Assembly: GCA_949316235.1 (NCBI GenBank) | Contig: OX438754.1 | Location: 4,077,501 to 4,141,500, forward strand | DNA length: 64,000 bases | Source: Oegoconia quadripuncta | Lineage: Eukaryota; Arthropoda; Insecta; Lepidoptera; Autostichidae | Reading direction: 5' to 3' | Shown: positions 42,740 to 55,227 of the stretch, one piece after another | Layout: each line of letters opens with the position of its first letter | How positions within the stretch are numbered: position 1 is the first letter of the stretch | Position numbers and translations under genes: made by a program | The notes under the pieces: model-generated | What the model was told of the DNA's origin: nothing | The model's input: the letters and a program-made list of their open reading frames with translations, nothing else | The model's database searches: none

Positions 42740-43265
42740 AGTGGATAATAATAATAAATATCCTTGACACACACACAACGCCATCTAGTTCCACAGTAAG
42801 CAACTATAGCCTTGTGTTGTGGATACCAGATGGGTAATATACTACATAAATACTTTTATTGTAAATAAATACTTATTATAATGAAAACATTGGTTTGGTT
42901 GGTTATTTGGTTGGTGGTAGGGCATTTTAAATGTCCGCCTGGCTAGCTACCACCTATTTTATCTAAATCTGCCGCCAAGCAGCAATGTTAATAGCATTGT
43001 TGTGTTCCGGTTGTCAGAGATAAGATAGTCAGTCCCCCAAACGTGTTGGGGTTTCCGGGTCAGCACGTTTCCACCTTCGACCTCATCTTCACTTTACATC
43101 AGATGTGGTTGAGATCAAGTACGAACCTGTCATGCATTAAAAAAAACATCCATAAATCGGATATATAGTACATGTCCGTTATTCATCACACAAACATGTG
43201 CCTAGCGGGATTCGAACACGCAACCTCTGGGTATAGTGGTCAGAGTTGCTAACCACTACACCAAA
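42740..43265 (-). mobile_element. SINE family A, minus strand, split by a SINE B
   Basis: The tail and body (gccatctagttccacagtaagc...atgaaaacat) lie left and the head (catccataaatcgg...cctagcgggattcgaac...ctaaccactacacca) right of a family B insertion. Confidence 0.8.
42892..43143 (+). mobile_element. SINE family B nested in SINE A
   Basis: 5'-truncated copy starting at ttggttggttatttggttgg. The flanks share aaaacat (left gaaaacat, right aaaaacat), consistent with a target duplication next to the A-rich tail. Confidence 0.75.
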
Positions 43266-43375
43266 TATAGACATAGATAGTGAACCGGTTGCGGGTTCGA
43301 ATACCGCTAGGGGTAAATGTTGGTGTGATGAACACGACAATCGTTCCCGAGTCATGGATGTTCATTCTTTATTGC
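43266..43375 (+). mobile_element. SINE family A fragment, head-to-head with the previous copy
   Basis: gcgggttcgaataccgctagggg and gtcatggatgttcatt continue as in other plus copies, then break into a LINE-tail-like ctttattgcaaataaaca. Confidence 0.6.
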
Positions 43376-43744
43376 AAATAAACACAAAAGATACATTTGT
43401 CAGATACAAAGATACAAAGGTGAGCTTATCTCTAAGAGAGATCTCTTCCATCCAACCCTATAAGCGTGTATAAGAAAGTGTATAACGGGGAAGTTCATAT
43501 TTCTAAATAAATAAAAGGTATTTATTCATCACAAAAAAGAAAACACGGTATGTTTATCCGTTATCTAGAATCCAAAGCACAAGTTATTCTTAGTTTGGGA
43601 CTAGATGAGTGGTGTAAGTGTCCGTAATATTTATTTATTTACTGAGACAGGCATCTAGTCAAATAGTTGATATAGGTACTACACGAATACATTTTTTATT
43701 ATAAATATTTTAATTTATCTAAATCGCTAATTTATTTAGCAAAT

Positions 43745-43990
43745 AGAATAGGACCCGTCTCTTCAAGTGGGTGTCGTAAAAGGCGACCAAGGAAGTTTCC
43801 ACCAAAAACATTTATAAATTTGCACCTTTCAACGGCAATAAGCTCCCCTATCACGCTTGCATTTCTGTATACTTCATAAGGTGAACCGTGGATGATGTTT
43901 CAATCATTAAACTCTTAATGTTTGGAACACCCTATATATAATTTTTTATTTTATTGTTGGGGATAATCTCCAACCACCCCATTTGGGATA
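43745..43990 (+). mobile_element. LINE-type 3' tail repeat, family X
   Basis: acccgtctcttcaagtgggtgtcgtaa...aaggtgaaccgtggatg...tgtttggaacaccc...accaccccatttgggat. Confidence 0.65.
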
Positions 43991-44149
43991 CCTAAATGTC
44001 CTATATTGATTTATTTGGGTCACTATAGTTGTTTAAGTTTAACTTATTAATATAATATTAATTAGCTTTCTTAATGAATAAAATAAAGAAAGAAAATAAA
44101 TGAAGAAAAAAATGAATAAAATAGTGATATGGTCGCCAAATTGTACATT

Positions 44150-44268
44150 TTATTCTTACCACTTTTCTGAAACTGTATTTCTTTTCTGTTGTGCAATAAA
44201 GTGGATTTGTATTGTATTGTATTGTATTGTATTGTATTGTATTGTATTGTATTGTATTGTATTGTATT
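44150..44268 (+). repeat. LINE tail with (GTATT)n microsatellite
   Basis: ttgtgcaataaagtggatttg is followed by about twelve copies of gtatt (44206-44268). The same type of tail, inverted and expanded, is at 55285-55428. Confidence 0.85.
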
Positions 44269-44269
44269 T

Positions 44270-44955
44270 TTACTAGAAATTCAAATTCAATTTATAACTA
44301 GAAAATCCTTTAAAAATTCCATATTGTATGTATAAAATTGGACCACTATGCGCACTGGTCAGTATGCAATCTTCTTAACGATAAAATAGAAGTGCGAATT
44401 AAGTGTTCCCTCCGCTTCGCACCACTAATTGCTACTTTATCGACAAAACGGATTTCTCGGGTCTTGACATTTAGTAATGTAGCTATACTTATCGATATAT
44501 TCATTGAGTATTTTTCTTGTAAAAATTTTGAACAAACTGGTTCAAAGCGCTCAAAATTTTTTGAAGCTGAATAACATCTTCGCAATACATCGGTAACTCA
44601 AACAATAAGATTATTGATTTCAACATAGACATAAACAAAATAAAAAATACCTATTCTACGAAAATAAAACACATATACGTAGATACAGATAAATACGTCT
44701 CTAATCGTCTCGGTATGATAATTTTCAGGCTAGCCAATATAATCACGATTTCAATTTATCGATAGTTTTAAGTTGCTGTTGGAACATCTCTATTCAGGCC
44801 ATAACGAACTACGCTAAGGTGGAAGTATAAAAGTGGGTAATGATCCCATTTTCCCGGGAACCGGTTAATTTTCCCGGTTATTAGAATACGCTAATTACTC
44901 AGAAATAATGATCACATTACGTACAATTTAGGACTAAAATTTTAAATTATGACTA
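44270..44955. other. No gene recognised
   Basis: Both strands have frames of 78-79 codons at 44338-44585. No domain is recognisable. Confidence 0.35.
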
Positions 44956-44959
44956 TATA

Positions 44960-45190
44960 TTTCAAAATACATTTATTATTATTATTATTATTATTAAATT
45001 CTTTATTGCACACAAATTGTATGTTTCCATGCTTCGGAGAGCACATTAAATAGACAATGCCGGTTGTTTCCAATTGAAGGCATCGTTAAGCCAATTCGGT
45101 GGCCTACAGGGCCGGCTTATAACACTGTGAGGTGACCACTAGCCGCTTAGCCCGCGTGGTGAATTTTATTATGGTCCATACCCTCCCGCA
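44960..45190 (-). mobile_element. Retroelement tail fragment
   Basis: (TTA)n run, then ttctttattgcacacaaattg, attgaaggcatcgttaagcca and gtggcctacaggg-cggct, as at 3890-3985 and 55440-55620. Confidence 0.55.
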
Positions 45191-45221
45191 GTAAGACGAG
45201 ACAGTGGCCCAACAGACAGAA

Positions 45222-45392
45222 GCAATTTTTTTTTTAATGCACAACGGGTTAGTACTTGACCTCAATCACACCTGATGTTAAGTGAAGATGAGGTCGAAGG
45301 TGAAAGCGTATACTGACCCGGAAACCCCAACACATTTGGGGGACTGGCTATCTTTAGATAAGATGGTGGTAGCTAGCCAGGCGGACTTATAT
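45222..45392 (-). mobile_element. SINE family B, minus strand, 5'-truncated
   Basis: T-rich tail, cacaacgggttagtacttgacc through ggtggtagctagccaggcgg; a small internal deletion removes the ccgg-acaacaat part. Confidence 0.75.
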
Positions 45393-46030
45393 ATAGGATA
45401 TTTAAATGTACCTTCCTTATTTAACAATAAAGCGTATTTGATTGATTGATTGAAACTACCAAAAAATACGTTTTCAACCTACTTAATTTCTATTTCTTAT
45501 TCATATTGGATTAGCAATTGACCTCAATGATACCCGAGTTGAGAAAAGATGAAGCTGATGGTCTCCAATCTCTCAACATTGCTGATTGGCGGTAAACTTG
45601 GATAAGATGGTGGGTAGCTTGCCAGGCTTGTATTGTTCGCTGATGATATTACATTGTTGTTTAAAGTTGCAAGAGGAAATCCTAAGGTTGCAGAACGCCC
45701 TCGACAAAATATACAAATGTATACAATACAAATCTCCAAGAAAAGTGACATACATGCCCTCAATACTCGACACAAATATAAATTATCCGTGCCTACGTTC
45801 TGACTTCAAAAGACAAATAAGTCGTACTTTGTGTCCGTTTTTATAACAAAATACCTTTAAATATGTTGGAGCTCACGGAATGACAATTTAAAAATAAAAT
45901 ACAAAGTACCCCTATTAGAAAGGCCGATTATAGTATACGTGATTACTTGGAAGATAGAGAAGGCCTGGCTTCAGTAGTGTATTTTGTATCTGACAATGCC
46001 ACTACACAGCAGCAAGATGTTACTTTTGAT
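45393..46030. other. No gene recognised
   Basis: Includes a LINE-like tail ending in (ATTG)n near 45425-45452 and one copy of the gacaatgcc-ctacacagcagc motif at 45990-46012. Confidence 0.4.
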
Positions 46031-46034
46031 GAAT

Positions 46035-46175
46035 TTGAACATTTATTGCCGAGTCATGGATGTTAATATAAATATTTATGTATGTTTATCCGTTAACTAG
46101 TATTGATAGCATAAGCTTTGCTTAGTTTGGGACTAGATAATTGGTGTAAGTGTCCGAAATTATTTATTTATTTAA
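46035..46175 (+). mobile_element. SINE family A, 3' fragment
   Basis: catttattgccgagtcatggatg...tatgtatgtttatccgtta...agctttgcttagtttgggactag...gtgtaagtgtccg. Confidence 0.7.
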
Positions 46176-46195
46176 TTGGTCAATTTATTTAATTT

Positions 46196-46284
46196 ATCTC
46201 GATATAGTGAGTAGTTCCTGCGGGACAAATAAATTTCCGCGATAAAGTTATACCACACAGGCGAAGCCACGGGGGGAAGCTAGT
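46196..46284 (+). mobile_element. Lep1-like Helitron, 3' fragment
   Basis: tatctcgatatagtgagtag to gaagccacggggggaagctagt; the 5' half is missing. Confidence 0.65.
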
Positions 46285-46659
46285 CTTTATTAAATACATA
46301 TGCACCGTTCGCTATATTGTGCGGTTAATGGCTTCATAGCCGAAAACAGTGCTGCGAGCTACGGCGTAGCACTAGGTACTACGAAATGTAACATAAAATG
46401 TATTACAAGTTTCATAACGATCTCACTTAAACAGCAACAATAACGATATACGGATAGGAGATAGACGAATAAAATTACAAATGTTCTATTTTCGTCTCCT
46501 GACTGGGGAAACCTAAAGTAGCATTTCAGAATTAAGTATGTTCAAAAAGTTGGCCGTGTGGTTCTTTGCTGAGTAGAACAGAACCAACACACACAGACAC
46601 ACGCACTACGGTTCCCACGATGAAATATAGAAATGCACACGTGACTGGGGGTAAATAGA

Positions 46660-46760
46660 TGTTTTAGATGGAAAGTCCCTTAGTCGCCTTTAACGACACC
46701 CACGGGAAGAGACGGGTTGATTCTATTCTATTTGAATGCCGAAACCACACAGCACAATTA
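46660..46760 (-). mobile_element. LINE-type tail repeat, family X fragment
   Basis: gatggaaagtcccttagtcgcc, gacacccacgggaagagacggg and gccgaaaccacaca, the inverse of 2540-2635. Confidence 0.6.
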
Positions 46761-46764
46761 TGTG

Positions 46765-47590
46765 AATATAGTTTCCTTAGAATCTGTTTATTCATTAATG
46801 AATATATTCAACCTTAAAGTTTACTTAAATAATATAACCCTTTTCAATTCCAACGAGACTAGCAAATGGCGAATACCGACATAAATGTTAATGCATTAAT
46901 AATATATCTAGTCTGAGGGGTTATACGGTCGAAATGATACCTTTGGGCCGAGACGTCTGTCTGTCAGGTACAACCACTTTTATCATAACACATTTTTATA
47001 AGAAACCGGTAGGTACAGGGTTCACATACAGTACATATCTGGCCCCAGATCAAACAAATAAGATTTGAGAAAGGCCATTAAATTTCTCACGGTAAATACT
47101 TATAATTATTGAGCAGTAAAAGTTGCTTTGAATACAAACTTACTGACTTGGAGTGACCCATACTATCCCATAGTAGGATCGAAGTCGGGACTTCACGTGT
47201 CATAAAAAGTATCCTTAACGTACTAATCCTATTTCTTTAATATAAAGTATACATGCGATAGGTACTAGAGATGTTACTCAGGGCAAGTTTGAAATATTGA
47301 GGACAAATAACTATTTTGGTGGAAGAATATCTTTACTGTACAATTAAATGTCTACTGATCTGATTTCAGAACCCAAGAAAATAGTTTTTCAAAGAAATAC
47401 AAAAAGTTTTTCCTACAGGGCTTAAATACTTATTGTAATACCTCTACTAAGTTAAATATACATAACTATTATTAATTAATAATATAATTAGCAACACCTA
47501 TTGAGACTGGTTTTCCACAGACAAAACCAATTAATTGGTTTTGTGGAATTAAAAATAATAAGCATAGTCAGGGATAGCTGATCTTTCTAT
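46765..47590. other. No gene recognised
   Basis: AT-rich DNA; a short inverted repeat (ccaattaattgg) near 47528-47540. Confidence 0.4.
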
Positions 47591-47594
47591 TCTA

Positions 47595-47725
47595 TAAAGT
47601 CAAGGTCAAAAAATCTTTATTTTTTAGATACACAGGGTACACTTAAAATAAGGCTTATTCAAAAGGAAATTTCCCCTGAAAAGAACAAGCAAGAAACTCG
47701 AAAGGTTGCTATTTTAAAACTTGTC
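47595..47725 (-). mobile_element. LINE 3' tail, minus strand
   Basis: Inverse of 11230-11375 (ctttattttttagatacacagggtacact, ggaaatttcccctgaaaagaac, aagaaactcga). Confidence 0.7.
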
Positions 47726-47761
47726 TTTATATTACAAAAAAGTATTGAAATATATAGAACA

Positions 47762-47783
47762 TATATATATATATATATATATA
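47762..47783. repeat. (AT)n microsatellite
   Basis: About eleven AT units. Confidence 0.85.
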
Positions 47784-47973
47784 GAATATAGTTTGCTTGT
47801 TAACGTAGACCAATCAACATTAATTATAAAAAAAAAATAGTAAACACAAAAATACCATTAAAATTGCGGTATTCTTACGAAGTCACAAGTGTAATTCAAC
47901 AATTCAAATGAATTCTAATTCATTTAGTTTAATCTCCTTGGAATTCCTTTCTAACTTCGACTTTTTGCCGCAG

Positions 47974-48158
47974 TCAATTTGCTAGGTAAATCGAAAGAGA
48001 TACACGGCCGAATATCCCTGGGGCTCCGGTGTTCGATCAATCTTGGACCTCAGGTTCTTTGCAACTGCACTACCTACTGTGGAGAGCAGCTCGCAAACCG
48101 CCGCACGGCATTTGACGTCGCGCGTCCAACGAAGCAGCACGCCCGACCTACCACAGGT
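47974..48158 (+). other. GC-rich exon-like block of unknown origin
   Basis: About 185 bp at roughly 55% GC in very AT-rich surroundings. It is preceded by a good acceptor (ctaac ... ctttttgccgcag) and followed by a possible donor (ccacag-gtacag). Plus-strand frames are open across much of it, and so is a minus-strand frame (47982-48248). I do not recognise a protein. It could be a host exon, a 5' leader exon or an unfamiliar repeat. Confidence 0.35.
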
Positions 48159-48249
48159 ACAGTTCAGTGTTCTAAATTTAAAACGACTTTTAAACCTTGA
48201 GTGAGAAACACCAGTTCTAAAACCAGAATTAAAAAAAATATATTCCAAA

Positions 48250-49935
48250 TTTTTTTATAAGTGTATAAAATTTTTCTTTGTTCAGTTTGTCTGTGTGAGG
48301 TATTCGAAGTTTCTGCGTGAATTTGAAAGCTTTGTAAAGTTGACTGGTTTGAGGCAAAGTTTTACGTGCTACCATATGAATGTACAGAGATTTTACGGCT
48401 TTATAACTTTTCTAAGGTCCGGAATATTGTGAACGGAAATGCTGCGTAATGTTACGGTAATTTTAGGCGGATTGGGTAGAATTAATCTTGCTATGCGTCA
48501 TCGGGGGTTTGGAAAGGTTCTTTGAAGGGTGATATTTATGTGTTGCATGGTTGAAGGCTATTTTATTAAACAAATATTTACTTGCTTGTAGGTTGAAGCG
48601 GTATGTGTAAAACAAGGGGCGTATTCAAATGGTTCCTTTTACAGCTGTTACATAATAAGTACACAGTCGTGCGAAAGTCGAATGCTTTTTATTTTTATAA
48701 AGTCTAATAAATTTTGCAAATGTTTATTAAATTCTAAAGGTATGTTGTAAAAAAATAATTCCTATTACTGTAAAAAGCAAAATCGTCATACAGATTTTTT
48801 TACTTTGAAGTGAATAAAATTAAATTTAGATAGTTTAGCTATTGCATTGGTACATATGCGATAGGAGTTCCATTTTTTTTTCCCCAAAATTATATAGACC
48901 CATTTTTTATGATGATCTAGATACGCCAGTCTCACTTGATAGAACGTGACGCTGTGGTCAAAGATCAGGACGTCATTTCAGTAAATGTCTATTCATCCTG
49001 ATTTAATTTATTTAATCGTGTTAAAATTCTAACATTTTGGGATTTGTCACAAAGGTGTTCCGTCGATGCATATTCGAAAAAATCAATAACAACGGCAGTA
49101 TCAGGTTTTGTTAAAATAATTAAATAGGCAGTAAACGCCCTCTTTCGATTTACGATGTCGCGTTAAATATAGGTAACAACGTCTTACCAAATAGAATGAT
49201 AGATTATGGTGAATAATCCAGGTGTCACATTAAAAGATTTCTTTGAAGAAAATTAGACTGGATTGATTTTATATTTATAATTTTTTTGAATCATGTCCAA
49301 AAAGAAGTACGTGCTATGTTCGTCTGTATGTACAGTCAGAAACAAAAACTTTACCGTCCTGCATAATACAAATTAAGTTTTCTCAGCAAGTCATGAATAT
49401 TTTTAGATGTTACTTTTTGCTTATTGTTATACTTAGTAATTGCTATAACTATATAAAAATTATCGAAAATTTCCAAAGAAAATTTAATTTGTAACATGCA
49501 GGCCTGTAAAAGATTATCTCTCTTTGATTGCACATATTTATGTTTTTTTTATGATTTCGTCAATTGTTAACAGACTTTGAGGATTATTTGTTAGGGTTTA
49601 TCACTAGGGTGGTTCCATATAAGTTTGGTTGAGATCTGACGATAAACTCCCGAAATAGATTTTTTTTAAATTCAATCTGATGAATTAATTCTGTCGCGCC
49701 GGACATTACATAAATAAGAAAAATTATTTATTTATTAATTCATTTTTATTTCAAGCCACAATTTTACAATTTCTTATTCTTATGTGAAGCTATATTCGCA
49801 TCTCACTGCACATTAAATGTCATGCTCATAATTTTTCAGTAGCAAATTTACTAGTACTGTAAAGAAAAATGTGCTCGTATGACAACAGAAGTATTTAAAA
49901 TACATTAAGTTACATTCATTTTATTCACTGATTAC
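48250..49935. other. No gene recognised
   Basis: AT-rich DNA with frames of 60 codons or less. Confidence 0.4.
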
Positions 49936-49939
49936 TTCT

Positions 49940-51085
49940 GTTTTAGTGTTACTAAGAGTCCCGTGTTGGGCGCCATCGCCATAATGAGTTTTGAGATCGA
50001 AAAGCTCAATAATATCGGTTTGATTGAATTTTAGTATTTATAAATTGCTTTATTTAAACGTAGAAGAAATATCTTTAAAAAACATGAAAGTGTTTCCGAT
50101 TTAGTTTTAATAATATTTTCATCATGAGTTTGAGACCAAAAAGTATAATGATACCTGTATGATTAACTTCATATATTGCATAATTTTAATACCAATTATT
50201 TCATTCGTAATGTATAAGAAATAATCATAAAAACGTATGAAAGTATTCCCGTTTTAGTTTTAATAATAGTCCCTCTCGTCGTCGATGGCTCAGCGATTAA
50301 AATACGGTCTCTCAATTTGGAAAGTCCGGGTTCTGTTCCCAGGCAGGCCATATAACAATGAGTATTTCAATTTAATTTAATTACTTATGTGCATTTATTC
50401 GACTGCTCTTAAACGGTGAAGGAAAACATCACGAGGAAACCTGCATGAGAACTAAACCTGAGAAATAAAAATTCAAAGGCTTGTGAAGTCCCCAACCCAC
50501 AATGGGCCAGCGTGGTGGACTACGGCCCCATACTCCCTCATTATACGAGGGAAGGCCTATATCCCTGCAGTGGGATGTTTACGGGCTGAGCGACAAATAG
50601 TCCCTCTTTGGGCGCCAACGCCATCATGAGTTTTGGGTCCAAAAAGGCCATTAATACCTCTTTGAGTAAATTGTATGATTTCAATACTTATAAATGATAT
50701 TCTATTCAATGTGTTTATATCATAAATACAATATATGGACGGGTAATACACTACAAAGATATAAAACACGATAAAATGTTTATATTAGTTAAAGTTGTTG
50801 TAATAGTCCCTCTTTCGTCGTCACAATATCATGAGCTATGAGTAGAAAACGCACAATGATACTTTATTTGATTAAATGTGTATTTTACAGGATATTAGTA
50901 TTACACTGATATCCATGTTAAAAAATAAGTAAAAACCAACAAATTACTTTATTTTAAAAACACATGAAAGTGTTTCCGTTTCAGTTAAAGTTAATAGTCG
51001 CCCCTTGAGCGCCAGCGCCATTATGAGTTTTAAAACCAAAAATCACAGTACTTAAAAATTACTTTATTTGAAATATAGAAGGAAA
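49940..51085 (+). repeat. Degenerate tandem array, about 150-210-bp units
   Basis: Units recur with the core agt-cc--g-gcgcca-cgccat-atgagttttgag-ccaaaaa and the end catgaaagtgtttccgttttagtt. Unit starts are near 49965, 50110, 50265/50596, 50805 and 50995; a SINE splits one. Units differ by many substitutions, so the array is old. Non-coding. Confidence 0.75.
50277..50595 (+). mobile_element. SINE family C, full length, with 12-bp target duplication
   Basis: Flanked by the 12-mer aatagtccctct at 50265-50276 and 50596-50607. Head gatggctcagcgattaaaat with B box gggttctgttccc, body taattacttatgtgcatttat, 3' end ctgcagtgggatgtttacggg. The target lies in the tandem array. Confidence 0.9.
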
Positions 51086-51089
51086 GTAT

Positions 51090-53560
51090 TAAAAAAATCG
51101 TTCGAAACAGGCTACGTCTAGTCAAATGCTTAATTCATCATAATGCCCCCAGAAGTCGTTACCCACTAGTTAGCATAGTAATCCTAGTTTGCGCCCAATT
51201 TTTAATTAAAGGTAGCCATTAACATGAAAAAATTGACTGCCAGTAGCCACACACACCCTGACACTAATTGACCAATCCACAAGAATATTTTGGAGCACTC
51301 CAAACCTCATGTCTGTTTGTGAGCAAATTTCTTTGCTCATCAACAACGGCAACAGAGCATTAATGAGGCTTCACAGTCCAATTAGTGCAATTGGAAGACG
51401 GTACACTCGTTAACGAAGCTGTGCAGTGTTCAATCATAGTTTGTATGCTTGCAGGTACAGTCCACGACAATTGCAGATAACAAGTGAGTTGTTTTATTAT
51501 TTTCATTGCTTATATTGTGTTCATGCATAGTTCATTTTTGTTGATTGAGGAATGTTAGTGTTTTGTACGTATACAGTTGTAATTAAATCTTTTTGATTTC
51601 AACTTTTGGTATCTGGCTGAATTTAGTCCTTAACTGTAGTGGTGAATAATGCCCAATTTTTGATTTAGGATAAAATAAAAATAAATTGAAATTCTACACT
51701 TTTTTTTATTAGACATTACATTGAAACATATACAATCGTAGTATTAAACAAAATCAATAATAGAAACTTTATTATTTTCTATAATGGTACTCTTTTAATC
51801 AGTCGCTATTTACTTATGCTAGAAACTGCTAAACGTGCTTTCGAAAAAAAAAACATACGAAATGCAATAAAAATATATAATAAAATTTCGATTCGTTTTA
51901 TGCACATAAAATTATACTTTTTAAAATAGTTACAACAAAAACAAAAAAACTTCTTCCAACAAAAAATTTACATCATGAACTAGTGACCAAATGATAAGCA
52001 TGACTGTTTTAGCACGTGTCGTGCAATTCGTACATGATAGAGTACTTCGCTTGTGATTTTTATTAAAGATACTGACATATATCTATATATTATATAGATA
52101 AGAACTGCCGCTATGCAATTTGGGACAGTTCTTCTCTATCATCTGGGTTATCAACAAAAACTGAAAAAGCTATATACGTAACTATAGTCGGGGTCCCACG
52201 AGCCCGGATGCTCACCAATACTCACCTTATAGTATTAGTTTCCCTGTGCGTGTTTTGGCTTACTTTTGATACCTAGGAGAGGGAGGCGCTAGAGCACTCG
52301 CCGCGTTTTTTACATATGTTCAAAGATTGAACATGGGTCCACTGGACCCACGACTACAGTTGAGGCTTAATTAGTATATACCAAAATTGAAATTCTGTAA
52401 ATTCAAAATAAAATTTTTAACCTACATGAAATAGAAAAGGTTTGTTCGTGTATGTTTATGTATGTTCACACACAATTTCCTTAATTATTAAGCGGTTTTG
52501 ATGATTATTTTTTATTCAGTCTCAGCTCTCCAGAGAGAGAAACCTTACGAAAGTCGGTTGTTTCCCCAATTTATGTCGATTCAATTATTGCATTTTTTCT
52601 CAGCTTGGATAAATTTTTCACTCATTTTTCAATAAAAATTCGATGGTTATTATGCGGTTTGTACGACCGCAAACTTTTTTACTGTTGGACCTAATGCAGT
52701 GTCAGTAAGGGTGTAAGGCAAAGTTTGGTCAAGTGTTGTCTGTCTGGAAATTTTGACTTCAAAATGCACCCCCGTTCTATCGCCTTGTTAGAGATAATTT
52801 GATGTCATCTGTAAAATAGTGCAGCAATATCGACACATCAGTGGTTAGAACGTTGTTGAGGGACAGGCATTGATTACAAAACGGCATTTAAATTATAATT
52901 AAGTATAATAACAATATAAGTTTATAAACCAAAAAACCCTACAGCATATTTTTGATAATTTTACCATAAAATGTATCCTATGACGTTCCAGGTATCAAGA
53001 CGAATTAAACGACACCATGCACTTTGAAATCGATTATGCCGTTTTAGTCCAGTAAAAACACGTAATTTTTAGGGTGTAACTTCACATAATCAAAAAGTTT
53101 CTGATTTTTTGTAGAAGGATAGAGTAATACAATAAAAATGTTTTCAAACCATTATGTAACCATACAAACCATAAAACGACAATATTAAATTAAGGTTACT
53201 CTGTGAACTTCATGGCGTTGTTGAAGGTGATGGAAGGAAGGTTGTTCAATTATTCTATGTGTGTCATGTCATGTCGAAACGCATATTGTAATAAGATTAT
53301 TTATATAAACAAAGCAACTCTATTCATTCTCCTCTGTAGAGTTATAATTGTGTATAAGCTGTGGCTTAAAATTAACAAATTAACGATTTCAAAATAATAT
53401 ACTTATTTAGACAATTTAGGAATTTTTGTAACAGATATCAGTGAAGGTTCGGGTCTTATCATACGAATCGTGCATCTAGCAAGATAATTCTTATTACGAA
53501 ACTATTACAGTCATGTTTCGGACCATGATGCTTAGTTCAAACTTAAAGTTGAAAAAGAAC
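51090..53560. other. No gene recognised
   Basis: AT-rich. A GC-richer part at 51280-51480 ends tgcttgcag-gtacagtcc, which could be a splice acceptor. A small perfect hairpin (gggtccactggaccc) is at 52336-52350. No convincing frame. Confidence 0.35.
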
Positions 53561-53574
53561 AACAAGTTATGTAG

Positions 53575-54022
53575 CCTGTTTATGTAGGCATGTACCAGAA
53601 AAAAAGGTCTCTGCGATAGCAAGTTTGAAACTGGAGAATCACAAGTACTCCGGACACTTTTACAATAAAATACCAGAACATGTATTGAGTTTAACAGAAA
53701 GAAAGAAATTTAATCGCCACACTAAAGAAACTGTGTAAGAAGGGTTATTACAGGATAGATGATTATTTAGGCGATAAGGAGGTCTGGTGTTAGCTGGTCG
53801 TTATGCTAATTGCTTTTGTTTTGTAATATGTAATATAAAATGTAATATTATTGTAAAGATGACCAATTGAAAATATGTGTTGTTACGGAGTTTCTTGTCG
53901 CTTCTTCTCCCTAACCGTAAGACCTGGTGAAGCGATGTAGTTTAAAATAAAAATAACATGTTGACTTTCAATAAGTGTGTATCCTACATTGAATAAAATA
54001 TTTTTGATTTTGATTTTGAATA
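53575..54022 (+). pseudogene. LINE 3' end with decayed ORF tail
   Basis: Broken frames give HFYNKIPEHVLSL, ERKKFN and KKGYYRIDDYLGD, the C-terminus of a Jockey/CR1-like ORF2. The 3' UTR matches 4870-4990 (gtgaagcgatgtagttt, aataacatgttgactttcaat) and ends in (GATTTT)n. Confidence 0.7.
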
Positions 54023-54591
54023 CTGATGTACACCTTATAAGAAATCTGTTTTTGATGCAAAGATAAACTTTTTCTTGATACTTATTAAATAAATTAATAC
54101 AGAAAGATATATAGCTGAGAAGTTCTTTCCTCTTTATTTCTTGTCGCGGTGGTTATAGAATCCAATTTTTCAATTAGAATTGAGGTCTTAAACAGTAGGT
54201 AGAAACAAAAGATGATCCGTCCATGCTACGTTTGTCACAGACAGATTATAAATTAAACCGATTTACGAGTAGCAATAGCAGCGTTAATCCGCTTAGGCGT
54301 GTATATCGAGAAAATAAATAAAACGCCATGTTTCTTAGATGTTCTTAGCCATTTTTGATGAAAATCGATTAAGGTTTTGGGATTGTAGTCAAACGCGAAA
54401 CCAGTTTTTAATAAAAAAAAAAGCAGTTTTGATGATAAAAGCTTTAATCATAGTTTTGATGTATTTCAATGAGGGTTTTCCAATTTATAATTTCTAAATA
54501 TATTTAAGAATAAACCCGGAGATATTTTCTTAGCCATGTTTGATGAAAATCGGTTAAGCCTTTCTGAAGACATTTAGCTTCTTTCCTTTCT

Positions 54592-54795
54592 TTTATGCAC
54601 AACGGGTTAGCACTTGACCTCAATCACAACTGATGTTAAGTGAAGATGAGGCCGAAGGTGGAAGCGTACTGACTCGGAAACCCAACATATTTGGGGGACT
54701 GGCTATCTTATCTTTGACAACCGGAACACAACAATACTGTTAACATTGTTGTTTGGCGGCAGATTCAGATAAGATGGTGGTAGCTAGCCAGATAG
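54592..54795 (-). mobile_element. SINE family B, minus strand, 5'-truncated
   Basis: tatgcacaacgggttagcacttgacc to ggtggtagctagccag; the head is missing. Confidence 0.8.
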
Positions 54796-54799
54796 CTAT

Positions 54800-54846
54800 A
54801 CAAAACAATGTTAAAAGCTAAATATCTGCTTTTAACATTGTTTTGT
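54800..54846. repeat. Perfect 19-bp hairpin
   Basis: acaaaacaatgttaaaagc, a 9-base loop, then its exact inverse. Outer bases (agata/tatct) partly continue the stem. It directly abuts the truncated SINE B. Confidence 0.85.
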
Positions 54847-55227
54847 CTATCTGGATAATATAATTGTTGGTTTTCATGGGGTTTTCTAAACCTTTAATTT
54901 ATATTTAATTTACTTTTTTATTGAGCGTACGCTGCTTCCTGCAGAAATATAGCCACCGTGCAAATACATCCGATGGGCACGGTTACCCCAAACGATGATA
55001 AAAAGTAAAAGAAACTTACCTACTAGTCGAACCACGTACAGGCATTAAAGGGGTATTTGAAGAAACCGATGCGTCCATTAGGACAAGTTGGATAAGCGCT
55101 AGGATGTAACACTAATCGTATTGACCAAAATATAAACTCCGTACATTCTGTATTTTTTTTTTCATGAAAATAATTTTTTTCTAACATCTTCAAACTTTAT
55201 GAAGAACAACATTTTTCATAATATTTG

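Noticed and set aside
44338..44585. Pair of overlapping frames on opposite strands
   Set aside because: Neither has a recognised domain; mutual openness suggests chance.
49940..51085. CRISPR-like array
   Set aside because: Units are long, diverged and without short conserved direct repeats; the setting is a eukaryotic genome.
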